Of a stretch of 64,000 nucleotides of DNA, positions 46,101 to 61,463 are shown one piece after another. Under the pieces are notes generated by a model. It did not search any database and was not told the origin of the DNA. It saw only the letters and a list, made by a program, of their open reading frames with translations. Source of the DNA: Tubulanus polymorphus (taxonomy: Eukaryota; Nemertea; Palaeonemertea; Tubulaniformes; Tubulanidae); contig NC_134028.1 of assembly GCF_964204645.1 (NCBI RefSeq), positions 1,116,001 through 1,180,000 on the forward strand, in the 5' to 3' direction. The translations under genes were made by a program, and so were the position numbers. Within the stretch, counting starts at the first letter, position 1. The number at the start of each line of letters is the position of its first letter.

Positions 46101-48587
46101 ATACATACATCATGTTTGTCAAGGTTGACTTAATTAGATTTATCACGAAGGAACTGATGTCATCTCTTCACAAACTCAAGTGATAAGAATATCAAATAGT
46201 ATGTTTGTGGCAAGGTTCGTAAAAAAAAAAAACTTTCGTCAATTTCTAAGTAGTTTTCCCCATTTTTTCAGGTCAAATATAAGTGAAATTCATTTTCTGA
46301 ATTGTTTTCACACCTGCACAACTTGATGAAATAACAAACAACATTCAATGCATTGTTCAGGAATTTTAAAAAGATCAAGTGAGACTCCTTACAAGAAGGT
46401 GCTGCCATCTACAAGTCAATAGGTAAACTAGTTAGTGTACTGTTATTTTCCACAAGTTACCTAAACTCATTCTCTAATGTGTGGCACGGTGCACATTTTC
46501 ACGCAAATGAATTATCACAAAATAATCAAATCATTTCGATATATTGGATCCTGAATAAGACGATCACTGATATAATGAATATATATCACACTTGACATAT
46601 AGCGCTATTGTGTTCTTTCTTCTCTCATATTACCGGCCTCAATACTGGATCAATATCGCCGTATTTACTTAAACAAATTTCTATTATCAACACTCCAGGC
46701 GACCAAAACAGTTCATTAAGTGCAACTGAACAATTTTCGATCTATCGAATACCAAGATTATCATTAACCATTTGTACATATAAAAACAGAATGTGAAATG
46801 TAAATTGATTCCTATTGAAGGACTCCGTTAGTTAATACAGGTTGATAGAAATTACTATTTTAAACGAATCAAATACTATTGTTATCAAAGAAAATATGAA
46901 AATTCTAAATCGAATGAGAAAATATCAAGCGGATAGAAAGAATCTTTTCTAATTAATAGCTGCTGCAATCCTGATATCGAAGGAAAAAAAAAAAACATTC
47001 TAAACCTTTTAGGAAGTATCTCAATCACGATAAAGGAAATTTTCCATAAAACTGATTAAAAAAATAGAATTACCATTTCTGCGATTTGTCCGTAGAATAT
47101 AATCTTTTAGCAGCCGTAATCAAAGACAATTTTACTATAAGTAATTGAAAAGACTCGACAGCACTTTCAGTACAGATATAATAATACCACTGATACACAC
47201 ACACATATATATACACATAGTCAATTCAATTCCATTCATTCTTCTATTGATCATGATTTATTATTTGGAAGCATGTTTAAGTAAATAGAGATTAGAACGG
47301 ACAAAGTGAAGCGCACTGATCTGTATAGAGCCTAATCTTATTACAAAATAAAGAGGTGTCAAGTGCTAAAACATTTCTAGAACTCGAGCCGAATATCTGA
47401 CATAAACAATAGCCATATTACTAGCATATTACTCTTCAACAAAATTCGCCCAAAAAAAAAAACAAATGAAAATCTAAGCAGGTACTTCAAATTAACAATA
47501 ATCTACACGCAATTTACACTTAAAATGCCTTCACAGTAAGAGTTAATAAACGTAGTTCAGCCCTAGTAAATACAATCAATTATAAAGCAATATTTTGACA
47601 GACACCTGCGTAACTAACAATACTGTGAACGTTCAAAAATAACAATTATATCGATGATGATTATATGTTTGAACTGCTGATAATGTAAATACAATTGATA
47701 AGCACTTATCGCATACCATATATCAGCTGCAACTTAGGATTATAACGCAAGCGCGTACCGGGGTAAGCATCAGAGAGATAACAGCGAGATATTATCTCAT
47801 AATGATGAAAATGAACAGGTGGACAGGTAAAAAATGTTCTAATTCTTTATTTTATGAACTGAATGTTCAGTAGGTAAAGCGCAAACTATCGGCACTCCTG
47901 ACTACGATATATTTGTCTATTGATGACACATGACATTTCACAGAATTATCAGAAACGCAGCCCGCGCTGCAACTGGAATTTGATAAATCGACTCATGACA
48001 TTCAGAATTAATTCATTCACAAAGGTATCATTCAATCATATATCGCAAGCGCCAAAACTATGTAGGTGTATCGCACCAGTGTAGGTGTCTGTCTGTAGAG
48101 AGAGAGATCGGTACATCAATTCAATCCTACGAAATTCCGATGATTTATTTACTCGCTAGTTTTCTTTTCTTATCGAGGTTGGCTGCGGTTTTTTGTTTAT
48201 TTATTTGTATTACAAATAGACAACATCGGGATCAGTATGAGAAAACTATAAATGCAGCAGTCATCTCGATCAATTTGTATGGCTATCACGCACTACAGGC
48301 TTTGCAATTAATGGATACAGACTATCTGACCTTTCTGGTGAGAACCAGTACCATACAGAAGTGACTAATTACTTGATGCACTATTGACTAGTTTCGCCTC
48401 TGATTTATTTATACCGTTTTCTTTCTGTATTTCTATATAATACAGGTGCGTATATCACAGCGCTGGCGAGAGAGCGGTGAGAGCGGTGAGAGCAGTGAGA
48501 GTGGGGTAAACTCAGTATATACAACAACATAACACCCGATTTGTCTGAACGCCTTCGAGCTTATTCACGAGAAATTGTATCAAAATA

Positions 48588-48614
<27 letters not shown>
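48588..48614. repeat. (CT)n microsatellite
   Basis: About 13 CT dinucleotides. Confidence 0.95.
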
Positions 48615-48619
<5 letters not shown>

Positions 48620-48928
48620 CTACTCTCTTCGCCTAGTGATGATTCTAAACCGCCAGAGGTGACCAATTTACGATTTATGATCAGCAGCGGGTAGACTACA
48701 CCGAGTCAGCTATATGATCATCTCGATGCGCTGGTAAAGCAATCTGAATTGATAAACAGCATTATGAAATGTTGCCACTTGACTTGATATTGCAGCAGCA
48801 GCAGCAGCAGCGTGTGGATAAAACTTAAATATATCAAATAAAACAATAACACAGTAGGAAACCAACTCTTGTCACTGTCAATAAACCACTGACAATATCG
48901 AGATACCTTAAAACCCCAGGGGCCGGTT

Positions 48929-49030
48929 GCACAGTCATGGCTTAGACTTAAGACCAGTCTAAGACCAACTTAGTTCTATAGACCAGTCTTAAGATTTAAG
49001 CCCACTTTTTGACTCAAGTCACGACTGTGC
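48929..49030. mobile_element. imperfect terminal-inverted-repeat element, about 102 bp
   Basis: Left end GCACAGTCATGGCTTAGACT matches the reverse complement of the right end, GCACAGTCGTGACTTGAGTC, at 16 of 20 positions. The interior has a further CTTAAGACCAGTC / GACCAGTCTTAAG pairing. No target duplication was found. It may be a decayed MITE. Confidence 0.55.
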
Positions 49031-49757
49031 TTAAAACCGATGATGTACATGCTACAATAAGATATTAGACTGACTCACCTGCTAAATGTGACCGTTCTAT
49101 CAAACTCCGCTATTCATTCCTATCTGATTCCTATTCGATATATTTATGTTTATCACTGACTTCGAGATAATCACGTAAAACAGCGTTCAAAGAAAAAACT
49201 ACAATTCCGACATTGTAATTTCGATCTATGCACTTGATTTCCGAGAAACGTTTTTTTACTCACTTCACGGTGAACTAGGTATACATGTATACTCGATATA
49301 AAATCATTATTCCGCAGAAATGTATTTCTTTATCAATGACACGATGGGTTTTTTATGTTAGTGATAAGAAACACAGGTTTCCTTGTATTGAGCTATATTT
49401 GCGGAACAACTTCCGTGTGTGAGATGAGAAACAATTAAGTAATGACTAGACTGTGAAACTGCAGATCATTCCAGACGTATGGCATTGGATGAGGGACAAT
49501 TTTCTAATTTTAAACGGTTTTGTCCTCGGCAAAATTTCAGGTTTCTGTCAATGAATTTGAAATTGGTTTCATTTCAAAATATCGCGCAATTTGTTAACAC
49601 AAATCTATGACACTGTACTGATTATAACATCATGACCTAAATAGAAACATTTAAGCATCCAAACCATTTCTAATTAACAATTCTAATAGAATTTTATCGA
49701 AATCCCATAAAATTAAAGTAAAAATATGCTTTTAAAAATATATCGCCTGCTTTAAAT

Positions 49758-49789
49758 CATGGACGTATAAACTAGATTATACGTCCATG
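49758..49789. mobile_element. 32-bp palindromic micro-element, copy 2, with 7-bp direct repeat
   Basis: It starts CATGGACGTATAAACTAG, identical to the first 18 bp of copy 1 at 11096, and ends TATACGTCCATG. It is flanked by TTTAAAT at 49751-49757 and 49790-49796. It is a shortened version of copy 1, with 12-bp arms and an 8-nt loop. Confidence 0.75.
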
Positions 49790-49797
49790 TTTAAATC

Positions 49798-49865
49798 GAG
49801 CAGCAACCACAGACAGTTGGGTGATAACAGGTAGCTGGGTGATCACAGATAGTAGGGTGATCACC
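49798..49865. repeat. short tandem repeat, about 3 copies of 22 bp
   Basis: Units read (AC)AGTTGGGTGATAACAGGTA and variants with GGGTGATCACAG. They start just after the micro-element. Confidence 0.65.
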
Positions 49866-51350
49866 ACTGCTGATTAATTTTAAGTCATTATCTGCTGAAT
49901 TATCTCATAAACGTAGAGAACAATGTTGGGTGTGGCCGCGATGTTAAGATTCCATTGTTTTTTTCTAGAGTCGACGAATTGTTTCGATCTTTATCGAAAA
50001 TGCTGCGAACCACGGAGTTGATGTGAATACCACATACCCATCACGTACCGTGGTGATTTTAATTAAAACACAGCAGATATCAATTACTCGACTATGAGCT
50101 GCTTCTGCTGCTTCTGCGACTAAATATTCTATTTTCAGTAGATGATAACCTTGGTAAAACCAAACGCGGCGATGATGAAAACCGATAACTACAGACAATA
50201 ATAAATCATTTGAAACAAAAACTTCTCTCGCAGTGTCGTCGGCTGTGTCGTCATTGACAATATCTTCACGAATTACCGCAGCGTTCAAAATATAATACAG
50301 ACTACAATATTGTTTTTAAGTTAAACGACGCGCTTGGCAGATTGAAATGACCATCATCTTGTTTCATTTACACAAAAAGAACTGAAGTTTTGAAGATAGA
50401 ATGAATGTGTGTGTGTGGGTATAGTTTACCCGTGTGAAGACGTTTTCCACTGATTTCCGTTCGTTTCTTTGTTTTCGGCGACAAAAGCTCGAAACGTCGT
50501 TTGAGAGAAAGAAAAAAAAAAACTCTTTTGACGAATCGAACAATTAGCGAACTTTTCATCGGACAATAGACGTTTTTATGAAGCCATCTTGGCCATCAGC
50601 GGGATCATCGCGTCGAACAAAGACGCTCGCGACGACCGATTGTCAGACGGACGACAGCGACGACGCTTTCATTCGAAATTTAACGACAATCTGCCCGACG
50701 ATGATTTAATGACACGTTCATTTGTTTAATAATGAAACGGCGTAGACACCTACGAACACCTACACGACTGTAACACACTCGAGAAGCTCGATTAGAGATT
50801 GATTTACCGGATAAAATGCCACGGTCGAATCAACTTTAAATAACCACGGTACAGGATCGTGAAGGGATGTTCATAAGTCACGAACTACCGTGGCTACTGA
50901 AGCACGAATGAGAAGTGGCTACGAATCTGAATTCTCCTCAAAAGAGAGAAGAGATATTAGAATAGATCAATCAGAAAATCTCAAAAGTCTGGTGACTTTC
51001 TTCACTCGAAGATTCAACAATGGGCAGAATTGAGGTAGCGAGATTCTCGGGAGCGGAGAATGAACGGGTTCCTCGGCAACTGTGCATTGTTATAAATTCG
51101 ACTACACAGTCCATACATGCCGCATGTATCAAAGACCGGGTCAACATCGGACAATAGACGATCATGGACAATAGTCAAACACTAGTCAAACACGTGCACA
51201 GTAGAAGCTGGTTCATCGATGGCAATATGGCTGCCAAACATCATTCATACACTAAGGGTATACAATCAACTGAAAGTCGCATCAAATTCATTCACACGAA
51301 AAGAGAAAAGACTTTTTCAAATCCTATATAATCATAACATAGTAAAGAGA

Positions 51351-51500
<150 letters not shown>

Positions 51501-54500
51501 CCACCCGTACTCCGCTCTACTCTGTCAACTCCTGTTTACCTAATACGACTCTACGAATATTTGTTTATATTCTACAGATAAATCCCTTCGTAACGATATA
51601 AATAATTCATATAAGTAGAAATGAAGAACTAGACAAAATTAATCGCGTTGTGAACTACTTACATTATCAACATTGTAAGTCCATTGTTTCCGTGTTAAGT
51701 CAATTCAATTCAATAAACTCAGTTCAGTGGCAGGTTTTAGGCGGGAAATCTAACTCCATTGAGGATGTGATACGTGCAATTAACGCTGCTTATACGTGCA
51801 ATTAACTTAGATCTTCACAAGTTGCAACTCCTGAAATGCCCATCTAAAACTGGGCCCGGTTTATCTATATATATTCCTGCTTCTTGCTTCTAGTCCTGTG
51901 TATGCGCTTATGTACAACTAGCTGTATACATCATAAACCTATAGTAATCATAGTACAAACATCGGCTACATTGCATAATTGCTTAGGAGAGCCAGGCGCT
52001 TTTATTGGGGCTATTTTGGTCATCTCAAAGTACAAAGGACTTAAGATTGTCACATTATGTTAGTCACCCCACACAAAAAGCACAATAAGAAATAGATTGA
52101 CCTACAATAGCTACCTGGCAGTCTACACAAAGGCAAACTGTGGTTCCCGAGGGTATTGTTTATGAAAGCTGCCCATTGGAGCCTATCATAGACATGAATT
52201 AAATCTACACACATTTCACTATGAACCTATTGTCCACCTGTTTCTTGTATGTTTAGGTTCGGAACATATGCGCAGCAATACGAGATCTTAACTTCTCTCG
52301 ATGACTTTCTTTTAATAGCGACATACGATATCTGGTCTCCATGAATATATTTATGACGGATATCCTTTTTTTCCCCCAAAAAAATCCCATAACTTTCTTC
52401 TCGCACCGGAAACTGTTGGTGACATGATAATGCGCGACAATAGCCGGGCCATATTTAGGTTGTAGCATAGTCGATGTACTTTGACGAAAGCCAACAATTG
52501 ACTGCATAGAATCGCTTCTAAAGTGACAAAGTGATAAAGCCATCCACTATTTCTAAACATACGTGAATAGGATACAAGTGAGAGGTGCCCCCATTGAGAA
52601 CAGTCTCACAGACCTCAGAGAGCGAAACCATCAGCCTTTTCACAATATACATATACATAAGCATCTTCTCATATCAATAGAAGTATAATTGCCTCGAGGT
52701 ACTAACGAACTGATGGGACAGTTGAGACTGAGTGAGAAACTGAATCATGAAGACAGTTTTCGAGTAAGAGACTGAATCATCGATATAATAAAAGAACCCT
52801 CGATAGATAAACTACGTATGTTCTCATTGTAAAAGGAAGGAGACATCGTATCTGCCCTCACTGTGAAAGTTATTGATCATGAAATACTGATAAGTTACAA
52901 ACTCCAAAATTACTTATAACAATGAATACTTTAAACTGGCCATCATTGAATAGTATGAAGACAAGCGGAATCTAACTGATGAATGGTGTGAGTACCGAAA
53001 TCACTTAAACAGGAAATTTCACTCGAGATATGATCACTAGTGATTACAGACAGTGGCTGAATATCGGATATGAACGACTAAACAAAAATCGCTTTAAAAA
53101 CGACAAACGATATCATCGACGCCTCGAGTGAAATCCTCCGCCGAATAATGGATACAGAGTTCAGCGTCATTTAAGAATCGACGCCGCCGTTGACAAACGA
53201 GATCTCGTAACGATATTCAAATCGCGCCCACCTCGCGTTCCTCGCTGTTTAATACCACAAGATCCGTGGAGACCCACGACGATCAAAATAGTAACAAACC
53301 GTAAGAATATTTTCACAGGAAACCTGTTGAGCTCGTAATTTAAATTACGTGGACGACACTAAATGTTCTATAAAACGCTGAATTATACGTATAATCTTTT
53401 CTCAAAGGAAGAAACACTTTTGTCAAAAAAGGAAAAAACACAGTCAATTAAACGATTCTTTTGATTGACATGTTTTTCTATTAAATGCCACCATGTTCGC
53501 GGGTCATGGGAAATGAAGGTTCTTTTTTTAGAATTGTCCGTTATATTCAGGTTTATATATTTAGCTGTGATAGCTTCGGTCGGCGATTTAAATTCAAATC
53601 TATTTCATATGATTAATCAGTGGTAGTGTATTTGGATCGATTGCCGAGTGAAGCATCAGTAGATTTATACGAGAAACTGACTATTAGCTAATGAATGTAC
53701 ACTTCAGCTAAAATCATGGACACAGGCATAAAATAGAGAGTAGACATCCTCTTTCAATTAATATTATACCACTTAATACATCTCACAAGGCTACAGAATT
53801 AAAATATCTGTTGAAATTCCTTATGCATCGTATAGGTTTAATAGTAGAGATCGGCTAAACATGAAAGCATCTTTATATCTTAATCAATGGCACTTAGTGA
53901 GAAGACAAACAAACTAAGCTTTTAAGGTTTTTCCTCGGTAATTTGAAGGTAATTTGACAGAACAGACTGTAAGACTTTCTCAGTTACTATCCACGTTGTA
54001 TGTTGTGGGTACATCTAAATATCTTTTCAATTGAAGTTCACTTTTTTTCCTCTATTCTCCAGACAATAAAAATGTAGACCTTTCAAAAAAGAGAGTTTGG
54101 CGACACTGACTTATTTAAGGTGAAAATTATCATTTATCATGTTCTTTACAATTCTGTGACCCGGATTCACATTATTCGTGCTTACACACATTCTGAGCAT
54201 TCTCCTAATACACGCTAGACTTATACTCGCGACCAACGGACCACACTAGCAGGCTAGAGACTAGGATTTCCCGATTTTATGAAAAGTGAAAAGCTACAAG
54301 AAATGTTTCTTCGTAAAACTCAATAGAAAACATAAATTCTTCTTTCTCGTTACAAAAAACTCTTTGTAGAAGCGCAAATAAAAGATCGGGCGAAACTTTC
54401 TTTCTTACAACCAGAAACTGGCCTCATTTTTTAGTCGAGCTTTAGAAATTGTATCTATCAATGAAACACACTTTCTGGCGCGTAACCGAACATGCGATAT

Positions 54501-55388
54501 ATCAAAATCCCCTGCTATCCCCTATTGTTTTTAGCGTCCAAAAATTAGGTTTCCGTAGCATTAATTGGGAGCCAAAAAACTCAGCGAGGTCACTACACAT
54601 CTCATTTGCTATATAACATTTATTTGCTAGTGATATGACATGTTTGCCGACGAGTTATTGTAGATTTTTTTCATGTAACTTGAAGAGTTGCCAATTTGTT
54701 TTATGTACTTTTTTTTATGAAACCACATACACGCATACTTAGCACAACGTATGATTATGCAAGATGAAATCTAGGTGAAATCTAGGCATTTAATAAGTGG
54801 CGTAAGGTTCTGCTGATAAAAGCCGAATTAGCACAGTCAATTTTCGCCACAGGAAAGGTATTCTATAATTTACAACGTGCCCACTCAACGCTATCATTTC
54901 ATAAATAGTTTTTTCACTAGTCTTTCATTGAGAATAATGACCTAAGGGCTGCCTGTAAGCTGCCTGTAAGCAGTCACAATAGCTACAAACAAACTCCATC
55001 AATGACCATCATTGCGTCCACTGACAAGCATATGCCCTGAACAAACTCGGCATATAAAAACCATTAACAAACACCACTTATCAACATTACAACTCTTATT
55101 ACTATATCATAGCATGCGTTCAAAGTACCAAAACAGATCAGGAAACGTCCACAGATCAGACCAGACCAAACTACTTGTTTTCACCAAAAATGAGGGTAAT
55201 TTGACTTCGGAAAATGTAGTATTGTTTCATTGAAAATGAACAAGAAATTATCATGATTTTGAGATTATTTTGATGTTCATGGTAAGAGTAGAAAATACCC
55301 TAAAATAGTTGACATAGTCAGGTCGGCCTTACAAATATGGATGGTGCCAACTGTGAAACCAAGAAACGTAATTCTAAAAACCCTAGAG

Positions 55389-55427
55389 GCAGCAGCGGCG
55401 GCAGCAGCAGCAGCAGCAGCAGCAGCT
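55389..55427. repeat. (GCA)n microsatellite
   Basis: About 12 CAG-type triplets with GCGGCGGC interruptions. The poly-Ala frame on the minus strand has no exon context. Confidence 0.9.
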
Positions 55428-56840
55428 AGTTTATAAAGCAGGATGGCTTCACAATTTATCATCTAGTCAATGATCACTTCTCGTTATTTATAGTGTAATT
55501 TAGGCATCAAGGTTTTTCAGTATATAATTATTGTGAATAATTTTGTTGTAATTCCCAGCACAGCTGCTCTTAAAAAAAACACCCTTAACATTGATGCGTT
55601 AATATTTATCAGGTCTAGTGGAGAGCCATGTGACTGAATCACTGAATAAATCATTCATCAGAAATGACCATTCCGCGAGAACAGACCAGAATATCGTCCT
55701 CATTTTAGTGCGACCCGTCGAGCGATCGCGGATAATCACACCCTAATCCAGGCATCTTGGCCTTTTAGTTCACGACAAGTTATTCAATTAGCAGATCGAT
55801 ATATGGCATACAGCACTGACTGTCACCAGCCCGTGTGATACACAGATAGGACTACCACGCCGATATATCAACTCTCTGATTCTACTAGTCTCAACACGCA
55901 TTATGTGATGATTTGATAGCAAGCAGAGGGTAATCAATGTGCAGTCTACAATACTGCCATGTAAATAATGTAATCTGTCTAATGGCTCTAATGATTCGGC
56001 CGCATAATAAGCTTTCTACTCCTGTACGCTCTCCCTCTCCTCTCTCTCTAAACTCACTCGATCAACTTAACTACACATCATCAACTGTAATATCGACATT
56101 CTTCAGATTAAAATAAAAATCATATATTCATAATTTTGTGCATACGTTCGCGGCATACAAGAGGCAACAATTTAAAACCAATCCTCGCAGGGTATTATCT
56201 ATCATATATCAATTAAAAAATACAGCTACATAACCTCCTCACCTAGTACAACTCACAATACACGATCAATGCTTAATCTGTGATACGTAAACGTATCAGA
56301 GAACATCGGTGAACAGGGATCAACGTTCAATGAAAAATATCGGCTTAATTGATTTAGAATTGAATCCAAAAACAATTATGGATAATTTGAATGGCTTGAC
56401 GTGTAATAAACATTGATAGATACATCAATTCTGTCATACAGGATGACACTGTCCAAGAGAGCGTCGACCGGTAGTAGACACCGTTGATTAGTGATATATG
56501 TATGCACAACAATCTCGTAAACTGACACCGAAGTTCATGAAGTCAAAGCTATTTCCATCCAATTATACGGGAAAATAGGAATGAAGTAGATAATCTATTG
56601 ATGAATGAGCTACTAATAAATAACAGGGTCTTACACATCAGCCAATCCAATATAAGCCGATGTTTCACTGACCATCGGCCAAAAATTATCTGATTTAATC
56701 AGAATATATCATCAGTTGGGGCTGTATCTTAGAGAGAGGTGATCCTTGCATCACTAGTCACCAGCAAGAATGACAAGACACCAAAAATTCAAATTCCTTG
56801 ATTATCAAGAATAACTATAGATTCCCTGATTTCTAAAACA

Positions 56841-57004
56841 CCTGAAAATAGCAGATGAAGAATATCTCGTGAAGGATACAAGAAGACTTAGAGACAACAC
56901 AAAACACCCGATGACGTAAAAAAACCCTGAAAACAGCGGATGAAGAATATCTCGTGAAGGATACAAGATGATTTAGAGACAACACAAAACACTCGATGAC
57001 GTAA
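56841..57004. repeat. tandem duplication, 85-bp period
   Basis: Two copies begin CCTGAAAATAGCAGATGAAG and CCTGAAAACAGCGGATGAAG. Both end in GATGACGTAA and differ at only a few positions, so the duplication is young. Confidence 0.9.
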
Positions 57005-59880
57005 TCATGGGAAATTTCACAACGATGAAATCTAATCGTTTCTTCATTTCATTCCTCGTAATAAGAAAGTATACAATATCCTGACATACAGCGATAACCT
57101 CTAAACTTCATAGAGTAGAGAGAAACTTTCACAGCATCGAATCGTGAATCTGTATTAATACTGCGTCTTCGAGGAGCTTCGCATAGTTCTGGAGCGAGTA
57201 AAAAATTCATACACCTTCTTTTAAACCAGAACCCGAGAAAAAAAGCGTGAACAATATTCTCTATCCTCGGTAGAACTGACTCCTTACTGAATAACATAGT
57301 TATCTACGAGATGATCGAATACATTTAATGCTGCTCCTGAAAACTACTTTACAACTACTACGGTTTTTTTTTCAAATGACTGATGAACAAATGCAATGAT
57401 TCTTTAATGAGTTGTTTTTGTTGTCTAAGTTTCTTCAGATCATCAATTATTTTGTGAATAACAAGAGTAAAACTAAACCAATTGACAGTAATCGCCATTT
57501 TAAATCATCTTGTTTTGCTCTTTAAGTTTTCCCTTGACAAATGAATTTGTTTTCCACTGGCTTCTATCTACCATCAATGAACAGTATATCCATAACTAAA
57601 ACTTGTTCTCTAATTTTCCGTATAAAATAATCGGATTCCTCATTCCTCATTGTTGAAACAATCAGTCACAACAATATGATCGACTGTAGAGAGAGAAGTG
57701 ACTGCAGCAGTATTCAAACAAAGCGTCTACGAGCAAGTAGGTCAGTTATTTCAGTAAACAGCTAGACAGGTGCTTCACCTGACCCCCAGTCAAGCATTCA
57801 GTCAGTAGCCATAAACAATGTATAGACTACAAACTACATCTCAACTGATGATGATTCTTCAGTTGAGTTTTGCACAGTGTCACATCGCCCTTCCATTCCT
57901 TCCTCTAACGCAATAAGCTCGCAACTGTCAAATACTAATTGATATGATCTCTCCTCGACTAATAGAAATTAGCCGACCATAATTACACCAAACAGACCTG
58001 AAACAGACAATTAGCCATCTCTTGCTGACTGAGAGAAATACAATGCTCAGATTATTGCCCATTTGAGTAGTTTAATACGCTGTACCTACAAATATATCCG
58101 ATACAATGCCAAGAATCTCAAACATGATATCCTACGTTAGAATACCTTCAGAAATTCCCTATATCAGACTCTAGTTGAAGTTTATCCGAAGTCGAAAGAT
58201 AAAAATACTCGTATTAATAGAAGTTATGTATCAATACAAGCCGACAGCAGTAGTTTACTTTCACCGGCTACGTATTACACAAATACAACTCACTGAAATC
58301 AATTATTAAGCCCCATATAATTCATCAACTTCTCTCTCTCTCTGTCTCATACTCAAGAGTTCTATAATTCCCTGTAGTACATTAGAATACGAACGACTGT
58401 ACCATTCAGTTTGCTTTGTAATCCAATAACGTGCAATGATTTTTACCCTAAGCCCTCGATGAGTGGAATATGCAATAATGACAATATTTGTTAAACCACA
58501 TTAAACTCTTATAAGTTGCGTGAACATACACTTACCCAGGTAAATCCCTCCATTGCGCAACCATCAGAGCCACTTAGCGGTGAAGAAGTTTGTGTCTAGT
58601 AATGAAACTTAGCCACTGCGATCGGTTCCAACAACTGTTTTCAAGTACTAATTGTTTTGTAGTCGGTACTGATAATAGTTTTATATAAAGTAACTTCCAA
58701 AGTTTCGCTAGTTTCCAACTTTGTACGCGAGTTGTATATTAGCCATGAGTGCGATCGGAACACAGTTAAAATGGCAAATGGGCCTTTTATACGTTAGCTT
58801 GTCTGTGAATGAATGAACAATAGACTGAGCACAACACACACACACTCACACACACCAACCCAGCCTGATGAATATTTATGATGTGGAAACTTATAACCGA
58901 CGCATATTTTCGAAAGTCATTTATTTCCGTTACGCGTTGTATCTACGTAACGGCTTAACGTTTCAACACTGAGCAAACTAAACCGTTCAGGACGTACGAC
59001 CCTAAACCGCTAAACGCTTCATTAGAATCTCAGATATTGATTGAATTGTGATTTGTTTCGCGTGAAAATAAGCGTCGTTTGATAATTCGTTGTAGAAGCG
59101 CGTGGCTATTTTTAGCCCAGGGTAGTAGCTCGGGGAACATGTGTAGCGAAAGGTAGATCCCGGCACAAGAACAAAAACATCACTTGACCTAGGTCGATAA
59201 ATATACATCCATCCAAAGAACATGTCGGGGATCATTGAGGGGGCATCCCATTCACTAACCACCGTTCAAACAATGTAAATTTATCTTTTAATCTGTCGTA
59301 GTATTAAAATGAATATCATAAATTATCATACAGTCTGTTGCCCCTAATACCGACTCAAATAATCTATTACAAATTAACTACAATAAATGAAAACAATTTT
59401 TCGAAAAATTTCAATTTCTGCTTTTGTCGCATCAAAATAAATCGGATTCTCACGGAAAAATAATTTCAACTTCGATTTGATTTGGATGAAGTAAAAAAGC
59501 TAAATTTCAGAAATTTTTCAATATAAAAATTTTTGTTTTCCCGTTTTTTCTAATTGTTTATTTCATAAATGAAAACGATCTGAATAAAACAAAAGCTGGC
59601 GTTGAATTCACTCTGAAAATGTGGATCGGTATGTGAACGGTTTAATCATTATTTTTTTAAAGTAAAAGTAACTGCTATTTGTGAGGCAGATGACACACTT
59701 GTCAATAAACCAACAAACTCGTTAAGCGCGAGCCTCCTGATTAGCAGATCTATTGTTTAATTAACAGCGTAAACAAAGCTACTTAGAGAGTCAGCAAGTT
59801 GAACCTGTGTAATGCGTTCTCAGTGATTGTTGGAATACAACATTCTCTCACCCGGGGGAGAGAAGAGACTAACGCAGTAA

Positions 59881-59933
59881 GAGAGAGAGAGAGAGCGAGA
59901 GAGAGAGAGAGCGAGAGAGAGAGAGAGAGAGAG
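59881..59933. repeat. (GA)n microsatellite with GC interruptions
   Basis: About 26 GA dinucleotides interrupted by two GAGC steps. Confidence 0.95.
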
Positions 59934-61224
59934 CCAGCCGAGAGAATGCTCATCAGATTGGCTTTTATTTCTGTTGAAAGTCAACATGCGCGAATTTCAA
60001 TCCACGTCCAACTCGTAACTAATTAGCGACTGTAATTAGGACGAGAATTGATTAAGTTATAGTCAGTCACAATCTTCACTATCCGCACCGAGAGCATTAT
60101 TTATCACTGTTTCGATGTCAAGATAACGAATTAAATACGTTGCGAAAATAAGAAGTTTTCGCAATAATCAGCGGCAATAAGTAAGACTGATCGGGGAGGC
60201 AGTTGCTTGGCAACAATGATGACAGTTTTAATGAAGTAAGATGGTATGTAATAATCAAGTGACTGAACATGGCGAAATCTGATCTCTCAATACTCATAAC
60301 GATATCGATTCACAGGTGGCGCTACCGGACACAACTAGTGAAAATATCATTTTTTCCATCGACGCGTTTAGAGCCTTATTTACGGAACAAAGAAAATCGA
60401 GCATTAAATTGAACGGTCTTTGTGTTCGACCGCCAGTTCGTATAAACAGCAGTTTCTTTTATCAATTTCAATAAAGCGTTCAATCTTTATAAATAAATGA
60501 ATAAATGGAACGTTCGTAACGCCGGCGTGCGATGTTTTTAAAAGCCGAATTTCTGAAAAGTAAACGTTTCAATTATCGCGACGAGATTAAACCAGATTTT
60601 AACGCGATTCAATACAGAGATATTTGAAAACCAGATCAATTTTTAGACTACGTATGAATTGGAAACGTTTGTTTATTCTGTTAAGGACTGGCACACATAT
60701 CTATAACAATCAAACTCGCGCCGAGATTCAACCCAACGACCAATGACGGTTCATCGTTAGATTATTTTTTTGGTTTATTCAAATCTAGGTCGTAACGATT
60801 CAACGTCGCACGCCTATATATTTGAGGATCATTTTTTTTTCTATTTTTCTATTTGCATACACGCAAACTACGTTGGCCGGCGCTAGTATTTTTTGAAAAC
60901 TTCTTTTATCGAGTGGCGTACTACATAGACACCAGTGGTATGGGGTATCCGTCATTACTTTTATACAAAAGAATGTCACAAGGCCAGGTGTCGAGGAAAA
61001 TGTTGTATTTTTACCATTTGAAAAAAGCCAGCGGGCGGATGCCCTGCTTTCAAACAAGCTACAATAACTTTCACCCAAAAATACAAAACATGACAAAGTG
61101 ACCCAATTATTTTTTCAATAAGGGAATCTTCAGATTGATATTCATCCGTTCTATGATAACATATTTATCTTATGAAATCAAACCCATAAAAATGTGATTT
61201 GATAATCAGAAAATGAGAATAGAG

Positions 61225-61342
61225 CCACCACACCTGACTGGTCACCAGCCGCCACACCTGACTGGTCACCAGTCGCCACACCTGACTGGTCACCAGTCAC
61301 CTCACCTGACTGGTCACCAGTCACCTCACCTGACTGGTCACC
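61225..61342. repeat. 24-bp minisatellite, 5 copies
   Basis: Units read CACACCTGACTGGTCACCAG plus TCGC; the last two copies have TCACCT instead. Each carries the self-complementary motif TGACTGGTCA. Confidence 0.9.
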
Positions 61343-61393
61343 ATACCACTGGCCTCATACAACACAAACTTCCAAACATCATTAGGTAACTCA

Positions 61394-61463
61394 GGTCTAT
61401 GGTCTAGTGGTAAGAGTGCTGGACTGGCGGGCATGAGGTTAGCGGTTCAAATCCCATGACACG
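61394..61463 (+). mobile_element. tRNA-derived SINE head (A and B boxes)
   Basis: A box TGGTCTAGTGG at 61400-61410 and B box GGTTCAAATCC at 61444-61454 are spaced as in a tRNA gene. The expected acceptor stem does not pair, so it is not a tRNA gene. The sequence continues past the tRNA-like part, as SINEs do. Confidence 0.65.

Noticed and set aside
61394-61463. Functional tRNA gene
   Set aside because: A and B boxes are present, but the acceptor stem cannot pair and the sequence continues like a SINE.
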